A stretch of DNA of 64,000 bases, from contig NC_065530.1 in assembly GCF_020184175.1 (NCBI RefSeq), forward strand, positions 48,709,260 through 48,773,259. Reading direction: 5' to 3'. The notes beneath the pieces were generated by a model. The model was not told where the DNA came from, made no database searches, and saw only the letters and a list, made by a program, of their open reading frames with translations. This DNA comes from Aphis gossypii (taxonomy: Eukaryota > Arthropoda > Insecta > Hemiptera > Aphididae). Positions 1-12,600 of this stretch are shown here, one piece after another. The position numbers and the translations under genes are program-made. Every line of letters starts with the position of its first letter. The first letter of the stretch is position 1.

Positions 1-169
1 ACTTGCTGCTAACTAAATTTTAAATCAATTAAAATTTTTCTTATTATTCTTTTCTTTCGCCCTCTCTACAAACTATTTAATTTTTTTTTGTAAATAGACA
101 TTTCAAGTAAAGACAAATTTAGTACAATTATGACCAAATTACTCTAAAAAAGTCTTGTCTCTGTCTAAG
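1..169 (+). other. 3' end of a bap intron with acceptor site
   Basis: AT-rich sequence ending in a pyrimidine-rich tract (tcttgtctctgtctaag) with the acceptor AG at 168-169. It directly precedes the codon for homeodomain residue 13. The upstream donor is outside the window. Confidence 0.75.
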
Positions 170-874
170 GTGTTTGAGTTGGAACGGCGGTTTAACCAGC
201 AGCGTTATCTATCGGGACCGGAACGTGCCGACCTAGCACACTCGTTAAAACTGACCGAGACTCAGGTGAAAATATGGTTCCAGAACAGACGGTACAAGAC
301 CAAGCGTAAGCAGCTGCAAATACCGTCCGGCGGCGGTGGTAGTGGTGGTGGTAGTCCACCTGCCAAAAGAGTGGCGGTCAAAGTCTTGGTCCGTGACGAC
401 GAGTGTCCCAAAGAGGCCGTACACCAGACGTCGTCCGAGGCCTATCACCGTCAATCGTCCAGACACACGTCTCAGGGTGCAGTGGCAGTGGCTGCTGCAG
501 CGGCGGCGGCGGCAGCGGCGGCGGCCAGTGGCGATTATCGGATGCAGCAACTGTTGCAACAGCAACTGCACCAACATCGAAGCCAAGTACACCAGCAACG
601 CCTCCACCGTGACGATCACGCTTCCGTCACTTACCTACACCCCCAATCGACTTTCGGCAATGGGCTACATCACTTTCCTCCCGGCTCCGTCGCTGCTCCT
701 TACTACTGTTACGAGTACGGCCCGGTGGTGGCAGCATACCTTCAACACGAACCCGGAAGTCGGGTGTCGTCCACTACCACGACTGACGAGCTGCAGGACA
801 CATCCGACGCCGGCAGCGAGTGTTCCATAAACGTCATCGACGAGTGTCCCACGTCGACGACGGTCTCCGAATGA
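170..874 (+). CDS. bap: bagpipe/Nkx3-class homeobox protein, 3' terminal exon (partial gene)
   Basis: Nuclear homeodomain transcription factor; in Drosophila bagpipe specifies visceral mesoderm, and vertebrate Nkx3-2 is the orthologue. The exon opens after a pyrimidine-rich acceptor ending CTAAG at 169 and encodes homeodomain residues 13-60, including the recognition helix QVKIWFQNRRYKTKRK. Tyr at homeodomain position 54 marks the NK-2/NK-3/NK-4 superclass, and the segment YLSGPERADLAHSLKLTETQ is bagpipe-like. A post-homeodomain motif, KRVAVKVLVRDD (about residues 66-77 of the fragment), corresponds to the NK3-type KRVPVQVLVRED stretch. Next come a poly-alanine run, a Gln/His-rich stretch, a Tyr-rich patch and an acidic tail ending TVSE before TGA at 872-874. 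The exon contributes 234 residues. The N-terminal half and homeodomain residues 1-12 must lie in exons left of the window, so the Met at 155 is intronic and not a start. The exon is clearly more GC-rich than its surroundings. Family assignment is confident; orthology to bap rather than an Nkx3 paralogue is inferred. Confidence 0.9.
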   Translation: MFELERRFNQQRYLSGPERADLAHSLKLTETQVKIWFQNRRYKTKRKQLQIPSGGGGSGGGSPPAKRVAVKVLVRDDECPKEAVHQTSSEAYHRQSSRHTSQGAVAVAAAAAAAAAAAASGDYRMQQLLQQQLHQHRSQVHQQRLHRDDHASVTYLHPQSTFGNGLHHFPPGSVAAPYYCYEYGPVVAAYLQHEPGSRVSSTTTTDELQDTSDAGSECSINVIDECPTSTTVSE

Positions 875-993
875 CGCGCGCCCGTATGGTTATCGACGAA
901 CGATTCGCTATAATCATTGTGTCGCGTTTTGGAAGCGAAAACAACCGCCGGAGATGCATTTAGGTTTTCGGCTGCAGGCCAACCAAAATGTTC

Positions 994-999
994 AATAAA
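994..999 (+). terminator. bap poly(A) signal AATAAA
   Basis: A canonical AATAAA lies 120 nt after the bap stop codon, at the point where the GC-rich exon gives way to AT-rich DNA. It is the first such hexamer downstream and the likely 3' processing signal. The 3' UTR would then be about 140 nt. Confidence 0.55.
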
Positions 1000-1019
1000 A
1001 TGGAGATGATTGATTCGAT

Positions 1020-4000
1020 CGCACCCCTAAAAAACAATAACTATCTTCTGCGTGACATATTATAAAAAAAGGTGGAATGTGTTACGTTCGTAACTTTTCA
1101 CAAACCCGATTTTTTTACGTTTTTTATCCAGTTATCGTCTTATGTCGATCGTTGGTCGATATTGGCTGTAATGTTATTTTTTATATGATATGGTATTGCG
1201 AAACATAGAATCAGACTTTTTTCGATATCAATTTGTCTATGATCTTTATTCTTTCAAATACTACACTAGGAAATACATTTTTTTTTGTTAAACAATCTTT
1301 CCTATTTTTAACCCTCTTTAATATCTTTAATATACCTTTTACTATAGAACATAATATTATATAATATTCTTTATTCATTTTGAAACTCGTCAATATCTAA
1401 TTCATTTTTAGTAAATAAACTCTTTTTAAACAATTGTATTGAAATGTTCAATTATGCATACATATAAGACATAATATTATTAATATAATAAAAGACACAG
1501 TTGTATGTACCTACATAATGCATACTATGTATTTATCATATTTATTATTATTATTAATTATATATTTGGTCATAGTTACTATAACTATTTACTACAGTGA
1601 AAATTCAAAATGCCAGTACCTAATAAAAATATGGAAATTCGATTAAGTATAGCTTTTATTTTGAATATTTATTTAATACAGTTTTTTCTTCAATTTCGAT
1701 CGTTTTGATAGACATATATAAGCTCCAACAATAGTACCTATTTTTTGTATAAACACCACAAAATAAAAAAAAAATTAGAAAAATAAAATATGTTCTATAA
1801 TAAAAATAAATGTAATATCATAACGGTATGTGTAATAATAATGAAATATATAGGTTTCTAGTTGCTACATAATATGTTTATATTTCTAGTTTATTATTTT
1901 AAACAATAAACTAAAATTTGCAAATATTTCAAATCTATAAACTTATAATAATTATGTACTATAATTAATTATATTTATAACGTTTTCTAACATAAAATAT
2001 TAAATTTATACAAATTTGTCTTTGAAATTCGATAAGAACTTAAGTAACCATAGATACATTTAGATAATTTATTATTTACATAAATAATTTTAGAAGACAA
2101 TAGAAAAATTTTCAATAATAAGCTTAGTTCATAGTCTATTGGTGAAATCATATTTTGTTGCTCCGCTCCAATAATTTTATAAACTAATTTCAATTTTGAT
2201 TATTACACCTTCATTTTATTTGAACATAAACCAATTGCACTCGAAACTTAAAGTTTAGAGTTAGTTCACCTATTCGCTCTTGCATTTAAATTTTTGTACC
2301 TTAAGATATGAAAATATTGTTGTTCAATCTTATTGAATTAACATTGAATATACATATTAATCGGTCTGTATACTTACTAAAATGTTTGAAAATTAAAAAC
2401 TTCTTTATTGATCAATTGGTTACTGGTTACATTGACTGGTTGTATATTTAATAACAGTATCTGGAAATTTATGAAATGTTGTTATAAGTTATAACGCATA
2501 TTTAAGCATATCGTGAATTTGATCAATAAACGGAAATAAATTTTCGTAATTGATAAGATATTTATTAGCCTAATTATTATTTCGTCAATATTCTTAGGTA
2601 ATAAAAAGAATAAGCCATTTTTACTTTCTAACGATGTATTATTGCGTATATAAACTAAAATAATTTACAACAATTAATAATTAATTAAAAGTGAAAAAGT
2701 ATATTTATTATACTGTTTAGATAACTAATAAATTATCATTATTCTATTCCTTACAGTTATTTAAGTTACCAATGTATGGTACTTAGCCAATTGATCTAAT
2801 TTAAAAAAGCGCAATTGGTTTATTGAGTTTAAATCAAAACGAGTGCAATTGTTACATAAAAGGTAATTTTTACATAATTACATTTTCTTTCCGATGTAAG
2901 GAATAAATTAATTGCATGACATTTTAAATGTTTCATAATAATAATTATTATTAATATTATTGTCATACCGATCGCTATAAATACTCAATTTGATTAATAA
3001 TTCCTATTTAGTATTTTCAATAACTTTTTGTAACCAATTATGGGTTTAAATCTTAATTAACTATAAAACGTTGCAATATTATAAAAAAGCTGTATACTTA
3101 TGATTTAATTATTGGTGATATAATACAGAATAATCTCGAATATAGATTATATTATTACTTAAGCGATACGTACCTATGTAAATTATTATTGTTCGAATAG
3201 TTGTAGTAGATTTACAATAGGCTATTTTAACGAAGTCACTATTTTAATATGGAATCGATTATTACTTACGTAAGTATGCATTACACTAACAATGTGATGA
3301 ATTTACATAAATATTTATGAACAATATTAATATTAGTTATAACTTACCACCTATAGTAGTCAGTGCGTGTTTGTCCTCTCCAGTCTATTAAACTCGTACA
3401 TTCGTCATCGGTGAAAATAGATAATCAATTAGGTAATTAAAGTATACGTATTTATCATTCCGTTTAATTTAATTTTTAGATTTAAATATATTAAAATCAT
3501 AAAATAGAAAAATAAAATTATCAAATATTATCATTATAATACATCACTATAAAAAAATGTCTCGAAATAATATTCTATTTGTATTTGTAAACATTATATT
3601 GCACAACATCTAATTCAATTAATAATATTAATTGTTATTTAAGTTCATTTACCAATATTAAAATAAATTGAATATTATTTACTAATATTCGTGTTATTTA
3701 GGTACTTAAATAAAACATTTTAATATTTTTAATAGATACTAATATTTTGAAATTTGTTATAATTAGATTACAAAACTATCGTAATTTAGTGGAAAAAAAT
3801 TAATTATAATAATAAATAAGTCATAAAAAAAATTGAAAATTTATAACATACTCGTATTATAGGTTTTGATTTTTGATGATCTCATTAAACATTTTTCAAA
3901 TTTTCCTAACGCTTTTCGTGTATAAAAATCGATATTATTCTTTCTAAATGATTCATGAAGAAAATGTTGACTAAAATATAAGAACTACGTGTACGTATGT

Positions 4001-5160
4001 ATAATAATATACTTGTATGTAATTATTTATACTTTATTTCGTGTGACGTTAAAAAGTTTGTTGTTAATATATTCTATGTTTTATTTGTTACACAATATTA
4101 GCTCATAGATTTTTATTGTAAAAAATTTGCGTTCCTCGAGAGTACCTATATTTTTATTATAGTTTTTAAGATTTATCTATTACTTCATATTATAATATCA
4201 TCTTTATCTATAATATAAAAAATGCAATATTCGTATAGCTTATATAGCAGTAATTTGTTAAAAAGATGATTATTATTATAATTATTTGTTTACTTAGTTA
4301 AAATATTACCTATACATTTTGTATAAGAATAAATTAACATTTTAGTTTTGTTTATCCTTGTTATATTATAGATTGGCAGTAAATGCATAACTAAAATTGT
4401 ATAATTGTAGGATTAGATTTATTTAATTAATTTTTATATACATTATGTATTACAATAAATGTATAATATGTCAACTTACATCGAGTATTTTTAAATTATA
4501 TTAATATAACCTTAGATATAATAGTACATACCTACTATTTAGTTAGATTCTTAGTTTTATTACGAGAGATATTATTCGACATTAAAGTATGCAACATTGA
4601 ATAAGGTTCAATATAATTTGATAACGTTTCAATACATATACTATTTGTGGTTTACTGAAGATTAACAAACGAATTAGTTCTAATAAAGTTATTACTGTAT
4701 TTCAAACTGTAAATAGTTTTACAGATCAAATCGTTACCGTATGCTGATTAGTGATTAGCAATCAACCACTCATATAATATAAATGTGATGTGATATACAA
4801 TAATCATAACACACAATAAATTTATGTGTAATGTAAATTCAAAATGTTGGTAGGTAGTCATAATTTTTTTTATTTATTTTGTCTAACAGCAAACATTTTC
4901 TTTACAACTCTAGTTTGTCTTGATGTTGAGTATGTTTTATTGTTTTAGATTTGTTTCACATTGGATCTTTAAATTTTTCTTACTGTGACAGAAGGTGTTC
5001 ATCAATTTCGAGTCTAATAAGACGTGACTAAACCAACCTTATATTCGTGAATCTTATAAGCAACATAATATTATACTGTAAATTATTATAATAATTAAAT
5101 GCTAATAATATAATATATTTTTGGAAAAAATTAAATAAACCTATTGTAATACTAAAAGTC
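1020..5160. other. AT-rich intergenic DNA, nothing recognised
   Basis: Very AT-rich, with stops in all frames at short intervals. The few 60-70 codon open frames show no protein-like composition. No RNA gene, tandem array or transposon ends were recognised here. Confidence 0.6.
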
Positions 5161-5850
5161 AATTAGTAAACGGACACTTTGTGTGGTAAAAATAACGGAG
5201 TTGATAAATTGCGTTCCCTAAAAAAGGTCATAGTAATATACCATGTAAATTGCAACTCGTGTACTTTTAAATCATACGTAAATTGTGTCCCATGTGTATT
5301 TGAAATGTAGGTAAGTAAATAGTGGCCTGTACGAACCGTAAGAGAACTACGAATAATTACGTATACGTATGTATGATATAAATTCAAGAATACGGTTTTT
5401 TAATATACTACTTAAAAATGGCGGTTTACGTACGCTTTGGTCGTTCACTTTTCTTACATTACATTCGAGAATAGACCCCCTGGAATATTTCGATTTCCGA
5501 TCGACTATACAATTTAAAGATAAGTAATAATATTACCTATAATATTGATTGATGCGATGTGTTGCACAGTAAAAACGTGAAAGTTTTTTTTTGAAATTAA
5601 ATGATAATAATATTTGTATTGATAGTTTTAAATATCACAAGCATATTATACAGATTTCGTAACCCATAATAAGTCAGCAGAAACTTAACAACAATTTAAA
5701 AAAAAAGCCTTAGATGTAATTTACGTATGAATTAAAAATATACACAGACCGTAATTTGCGTATGTATAAAATAATCCCAGGTCACAATTTACGTAAAAAA
5801 TTTAAAATGGGACGTAATTTACAACGAACCAAAAAATACGTTTTATTAAA
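5160..5850. repeat. foldback-like repeat with GGGACGTAATTTACGTA motifs, copy 1
   Basis: Left side carries 'catacgtaaattgtgtccca' (5273-5292) and a related 'catgtaaattgcaactc'. Right side carries the opposite orientation several times: 'tgtaatttacgtatg' (from 5715), 'gtaatttgcgtatg' (from 5751), 'cacaatttacgta' and 'gggacgtaatttac' (ending about 5823). The arms are therefore inverted around an AT-rich centre, as in a foldback element or a MITE with subterminal repeats. The outer ends and any target duplication could not be fixed. A relative lies in the last septin intron at 26.16-26.73 kb. Confidence 0.45.
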
Positions 5851-6375
5851 TGAGATCAGATTATATTGTTCAAAATTGTATCCTAAAAAAATGTGTTAAG
5901 CCTGTAGATAAGACGAAAATAAAATTTATTGAATTTCTAAGTTTAAATCTATCCCATAATTCTTCACAGAATCACATCATTTCCAAAAACCAATAATTTC
6001 AAGTATTTATAATATGATTTACAAGTATATTATAATGTATATTATAACATTATAACAACTCTTTATTTATTTCTGTTCAAATTTATAAAAAAAAAAACTA
6101 TAGGATTACCTCTACCTACCTATTTAAATGTGTAATAATAAATTATACAAAATGTATACCTATACATATTACACCTGAAATAGTATAAACTGTCCACTAT
6201 ATTGACAATTGTTTATTATCAAAATAATAATACAAATTATTCGTGGTTTTTATTTTTACCGTATAAAGTAGGTATCCTAGTATATAATAACCAAGTAAAA
6301 AAATTTTTTTAATAGGTATACCTATAAAAAGACAAATCATAAAATATATTTAATTTTATACAGTCGTATAACTTA

Positions 6376-6545
6376 ACAAACCATCTCCGCTCAGATCTGT
6401 TTTTTTTTTTTTTTTGATACAACGATATATCATTAAATTAAAAACACAACCTATTACTGCAGTGACCTACTCGGCATAATATACTGTAAAGTCAAGCCGT
6501 ACCCACTTGCCTACCTTTTTCTGAACTGATCAAGAAATAATTTTC
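6376..6545 (-). repeat. dispersed 'GATTCTGAGCGGAGA' family, copy A (reverse)
   Basis: Reverse complement reads CAGATCTGAGCGGAGATGGTTTG after a long A-run, and its upstream part (ggtcactgcagtaa...atgatatatcgttgtat) matches the same segment of copies at 19.79, 25.98 and 37.74 kb. No terminal repeats or target duplication were found, so the transposon class is unknown. Confidence 0.5.
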
Positions 6546-6939
6546 AATGTTCAAATTTTAAAATCAATGTCATAACGTATAAAAAGGCAATAACGTACAT
6601 TACGACCATGAATTCTGTAAGTATTAATACAAAAATTGTTGAAATGTACCTTACTATATCTATTGACGTTACTGATGGCCGGTGTTTTTCATACAATATT
6701 CACTGTGGACATTTTTTAATACAGTAATAATAATAATAATTTAATTTAAAAAAAATACATCACAATTATTCTATAATTAATGTGAACGTGGAAATAATAT
6801 TATAATGTCACAGCTTTATATATTCGTTCCAGACCCGGTTCGAGTGCTCACGAACACACCTAGGCAAACTTAAATTTTGCATTATGTAAAATACTATATC
6901 AAATATTTTTTATTTTTATCTATATAATATACAAAATAA

Positions 6940-7480
6940 ATGTTAAACGCCATCTCCCGGGCGTGGGCCCATGTAGTCTACTCCTTGAGCCGGATTCGTT
7001 CATAATACTTATGGTCTTATTCGTTTTATCCGTACGTGTAACTGTGGATAATTTTAAATCGTCCGTTGGTTGTTTGTTTGTCGGTTTAACATCGGCAGAC
7101 GGAAAAAAAATTCAAAAGTTTATTTGCGAGGTGAAGTTGAGTCGTTCAGCACGATAGGTTTGTTTATGTATTACTTTGAAATTACAATTTAAATTTAAAT
7201 TAGAAATTAGGTACAGTTGTGATCAATGCGCGATGGAACGCATATGAAGACGTATGTTTGTGTTCACCATACGGCGAAGCTGGTACGTAACGAGCTCGAG
7301 CACCTCTAACAGCGAGTCGTTCGATTCACTTTATATATAAAATGGTATGACGGTAAACGTAACAAGCGCGAGCGACCATCAGATTTTCTAAGTTTAACGC
7401 TGATTCATGGTGTGTACTAGATCGCGCTACTTGCCTAAGCTGTACCGCTTCATCGATCATGTCACATTTCAAAACACAAG
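6940..7480. other. GC-richer island of unknown function
   Basis: About 0.5 kb that is noticeably richer in CG dinucleotides than its flanks (e.g. tcccgggcgtgggccc, gctcgagcacc, gcgcgagcgacc), with a TATA-box-like 'tatatataaaa' at about 7331-7341. A 64-codon frame on the + strand (6963-7157) has no recognisable domain. It could be a promoter or enhancer, an untranslated exon or an old transposon fragment. Confidence 0.3.
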
Positions 7481-9450
7481 TATCCATCCTCTCCCTTAAA
7501 CACAATAATATATTACTATAACATGAACTTAGAGTTTAGGATCCTTTTAACAGACCGCCGTCAGTTGCGCAAGAGTTATCAATATTGCAAAAAGAGATGT
7601 GGCCAATAAACACGAGTATTACAGAACCTTAAGCTTCCTTCCTTTGAAACTTAATCACCACCATTCATGATCCAACCCCGTGCACAACGGCCTCACGGTT
7701 ATAGCCCATAGACACATTACCGTATCTGTGATCATGAAACATTATACTTATGAATTTTATTTTATTTTACTAATTGTTTTACATATTATTAGTTAATAAT
7801 ATATCTATGGAGCAAAAAAGTATTGACCAAATAAACAATCTTGTCTGTGGCAATTTAAAAAGTTAACAGTTTTAGTTTGTAAGAATAACGTACAGTTTAT
7901 TTGTTTTACAAAGTGATAATAAAATACACAAAACTAAGTGTTGGGGACTTCTTTTACAACTGAGTCAATGAATTCTATATAATACTGTATCACTGTATTA
8001 TAGGTCTAAAAATTTAGAACACAATTTTATTATTTGGTGAAAAATAAAATAGTTATTATTTTTAAACCAACAAGCAACAATAATAACACTACAATAGTTA
8101 TATAGTCGTGCTAGCTAGTGTATAAATTATTTTTAGATACACCTCAGTAATTTCAACTATATTGTAACATTTTCAAATATTATATTTTTTTGTTGACACA
8201 AATCAATGTCATAAAACATTTACATTACTTAATTTTGTTTAAAAAAAATACGAAAACTTTTATCAATTAATTCACAAAGAGTTACTTTCTTATAATTATG
8301 TTAAGAATAAAATTTTAGAAAAATAGGATATAATTAAATAAATAGTTCAATTATTAAAAAAATTGCTTTATACAAAAAAGTTAGTCATTACTCATCAGTT
8401 AGTAAATTTAATATTATATATTTTGAATTGTATTTATTTTATTTTAATTACCTACCTTCTTAAAAGATATATTGAGTACCTATTAACTATTTAAATACAA
8501 ATCAGTAGTTATATTCATATATTTATTTAAACCATAGCACAGCAACTAACATTGGGTTAAAGGCAACTATGACAATAAGCTTCAATAACATTTAAAAGTT
8601 GCAATGAAATCACTAAGAAAAGAGAAAGCTAACAATAAATCCATGATAGCTTAAAATAAAACAATTTATACAGAATATTTGTTGAAAAAATTTTCATCAG
8701 AAAATATCAAATAAAATCAAAAATTACGGAAACTCAAATATAAAAGCTATAATATGTCTTTTGTATCCATAGTCATGTGCACGAGGCGAGCCAGCCAAGC
8801 TGAGACTTCACCAGAATATTTTAGACATAGTATAATTTCAAATTTGTGTATATAATATTTAATTATAACAATATATTCGCAAAGATCATGAAAATAGTAT
8901 TTATCGTAATAGTGGAATAAAATTAAACATAATTGTGTACTACTACATACATTTTATTGGTTTATTTATCTAAAAAAACAGTGCAAAAAATATGTACTAA
9001 GACTATAGGCCATAGCCTAGGATTAAGCCTATAGAAATAGGAAAATTCATTTATAATCCTTCAGTTATAATTATTACATTATTATAGATTTATACATTAC
9101 TAAGTTTATATTTAGAACGCGGATATATATAAATGAATCAATGTTAAAAAAAAAAAAAAAACGAGAGACACTGTCCAAATTTTGGGACACTAATTGTTCC
9201 AAGATCGACTGGAAATAGAAGTCTGTACACGCCTATGTTTGTATCCAAAATATTATAGTGGGTTGTTGGTTTTATTCTTCCAACACTTGGCTATATACAA
9301 AACAATACTGCCTACCATTTACAACAATCAGTAAATTTGATGTTACCAAATCATAAAATCAAACAGCAGAAGTTGTAAATTCTCAATGTAACAAACACAA
9401 TATATTATACAATAATTGGTATTACCACACATAATTAAATCTAATATATT
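7480..9450. other. AT-rich intergenic DNA between bap and eIF3a
   Basis: No coding exon recognised. It contains a perfect 8-nt inverted repeat, CTATAGGC at 9003-9010 and GCCTATAG at 9027-9034, and poly-A runs. The distal end is near the eIF3a 3' processing region. Confidence 0.5.
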
Positions 9451-9453
9451 ATG

Positions 9454-9459
9454 TTTATT
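9454..9459 (-). terminator. candidate eIF3a poly(A) signal
   Basis: AATAAA on the minus strand, 222 nt beyond the eIF3a stop codon at 9681-9683. It is the first hexamer I see downstream. Assignment rests on position only. Confidence 0.4.
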
Positions 9460-9680
9460 TATGTAGCTATATGAATGTCATATATAAACAAATTTATCAT
9501 TATTATATGCAATATATTATATTATATAATTTTTTGTAAATGTTAAGATAAAAAAAAAACATGACCATAGCTCAAAAGTTCTACTTGTAAATAATAAGAA
9601 AATAATAATAAATATGAATATATCAGATTTAGAAAAAAAAAAATTGAAGACAAATAATTTCATAAACAGTCATTTTAAAA

Positions 9681-12600
9681 TCACTTGGCCTTTCGTTTAT
9701 CCTCAGAGTCTTGAGCGCGACTGGTACGCCATGAGTTTCCTCCACCCTGTCAATGATAAAATATTTAATATTAATTTCACAAACATAAAATATTAAAAAT
9801 GAATATTTATATTGAATTCAAAAATATTAGTTTACTTGATCATTGGACGAAGGTATTTCTCGCTTTCTAGGTGTGTCCCTGTCAAAAGCAGAACGGACTC
9901 CATCTCTCGGACCATCTTTGAAATTTTTATCAAATACACCACTGCTAGCACCTCCTCCACGATTCCAACCACCACGATCATTGTCTCTTGAACTATATAC
10001 TCCTCCTTTGCGATCTTCATTTCCTCTACTAAACAGGGACCGACGTTCAGATGGTGGACCATCATCCCTATTACGCCCAAATCCTCCTTCTCTTCTTTCC
10101 TTATTATCTCGTGCAGGACCAAATAATTTTTGGTCATCTTTGTTCTTTTCAACATTTCTCCAAGAAGAGGATGCTGAATTTGATGACGAGAGACTCTTAT
10201 TTTTCTCTTCCAATTTTCTTTGCACTTCTTCTTCTTTTTTACGTTGAATTTCAGCTTGTCTTTCAAGTTGTTCTTGGCGAGCCCTGATGAAAAAAAATAT
10301 TAGCATACACAATACATTTTTTTGAAGCTTTATGCAATGTGCACACATTTATTTTATCTTTACATCATACACTAGATGTATTATTATTATAATTCAAAGT
10401 GCATTATTTTTTGGATACTTTAAGATAATACATTTTAAGTACATAATTAGTTTCATATAACAAATACTTTAAAGGTGAAACTTTGATTTTGCATTTTTTA
10501 ACAATTTTAGAGCATTCATAATAAAACTTAACTTAAAATATTAGATATATTAAGAAAAATTGTCTTCATAACATAAGCTTTTTTTTTTATGTATTTTTTA
10601 ACTGTACCTAATGTAATTTATTTTAGAAATTAAAGTTAAGGTGGGTTCTCATGATTTGTGGCTAGCTAAACTTCTGTTGTACTGGGCCTACATAAATACT
10701 ATACAAAGCATAAGCCTATGGGAACAGTGTTTAAATGCTATAATTTCTCATAGCACAAACATAACGAATCAACAATTTTTGGATAGCCAGAGCTATACCA
10801 CACCTAGACGAGAAAAATTGTTCCCATGATGCATGTACTAGTTGTGGTATACCGAGCCAGCATACTTGGCTCATTGCTTGGTCTCTTTAGTCTTTATCGA
10901 TCTCTAATGATTTCAGACATGATATCTTTTTGGGACTGATAAGAAACAACTAAATGGTCAGTTGCATATACATAGAAATCACATTTCTTTCCAGCATAAT
11001 GTTTGTTTATTATGTCTTTAAGTTTGGCATTACTTTTTTTTTTTTGTATTATCATTATTCATAAGGGTAGGTAGTTCATTACTCTATAGTATAGTTAAGA
11101 GATGTCATACCTGCATGCGTTGTTTCAGTCTTACATATTATGTACAACAAACAAATATGTGTTTACACAATCCGAGTAGAACTCACTCACTTTTAGTTCT
11201 AGTGTAAATATACTTCTTATTAAATTGAAATATGAAAATATTTCTAAGGGTAGGACATTGAATTTTTTTTTAAAAAAATTTTAATTTTGAAGTTTATAAA
11301 TAATGTTAACATTTTTACTATTTCTAAATGATATAATTATAATTTATAATAAGAATAATGGAAAAAACAGTGTCTTGCCCTCTGAAATATTGTCACAATT
11401 CGATTTCATAATAAGTATATTAACTCTAAAACCAAATTTGAGCAAGTTCTACTCAGACTGTGTAAATAAGTTTTGTCTATGTCGTAAGTGTCTAAGACAG
11501 AAACAACACATGCGGATATAACGTTCTCTTAAGATAAAATGTATCAAAAATATAAACATTGTTTTCTTAACATTTCCTATTCTGAGACTAAAAAAAAAAA
11601 AATGTTCATTTTTAGTGTATTTTTGCATTATAAAAGCATTAATTGTTATTGTATAAAGACTTTGTTTATACTTTATACTTACAAATTAGCCAAACGCTCT
11701 TCTTCCTCTTTTTTCTTTCTTTCTTCTTCTTCTTTCTTTTTCCTCTCTTCTTCCTTACGCAACCATTCTTCTTCTTCTTTACGTCTCTTTTCCTCTTCAC
11801 GTTGTTTGATCAATGCTATTCTCCTTTCTTCTTTCCTTATTGCCAATCTTTCTTTACGAATATGAATTAACTCTTCTTCAAACACAGCTAATTTAGCCTA
11901 ACAAAAAACAAATATATATAAACATATAATTTATTAAAATACCAAAAATTCAATATTTCATACTTGGAACTCAGCTGTGCGACGTTCCTTCATTTCTCCT
12001 AGGAATATGTCCATATCAGGTTTCATTCTAGCCAACCTTTCTCTGTTTTGTTCTGCCAATTTTCGTTCCTGATTGGCTAACTGAATACGTTCTGCTTCTT
12101 GAAGTTCCCAGAACTTTTTATCATGAATTTGTTTTTCTTTCCATGCCTGTTCTAATAAGGGGATTTCTTCTATCCTTTTAGCTCTTTCATAATAATCCAT
12201 TTGTTTTCTGCGATTTTTCAATTTTTGAACCAATTCAGCTCTTTCTTTAGCCAATTCTTCAGCTTCCTTAGCAGCAATTTCATCAGCATCCATGTTTTTT
12301 AAAGCCTAATTAAAAATATTTTATAACATTAGAAGTTTTACAATAACTTGGTACTTTGCAACAGATATTGATCAATCAAGTAGTATATTATCTACTTTCT
12401 AAAAAATTATTAAAAAAGTTTAATAATTTAAGTCCCATTTAAATTGAAAAGTATAAGACATTAAAACCAAAAATCAACAATTAAGTGTAATACTACTTAA
12501 CTACATTAATCTAACTGAGGAATTGTAATGAAATAACCGGTTATCCTAAGTATTAAAAAACTTCTTAAATTGTATAACGTTATAATTTCAAGAATTGATC

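Noticed and set aside
155..169. Met at 155 as the start of the homeobox protein
   Set aside because: It would give a truncated homeodomain lacking residues 1-12; a good splice acceptor lies exactly before residue 13.
245..830. Other-frame ORFs over the bap exon
   Set aside because: Open because of GC-rich repeats; only the homeodomain frame has family motifs.
6830..6870. tRNA-like 'ggttcgagtgc' T-loop box
   Set aside because: No A box or acceptor stem at the right distance upstream, and no cloverleaf can be drawn.
9843..10247. 134-codon + strand and 144-codon - strand frames overlapping the eIF3a tail
   Set aside because: They are shadows of eIF3a exon 14, whose own frame joins neighbouring exons in phase and carries the family's R/D/G-rich tail.
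11539..11870. Ser/Phe-rich + strand frames
   Set aside because: Antisense of the K/E-rich coiled coil in eIF3a exon 13; composition follows from GAA/AAG codons.
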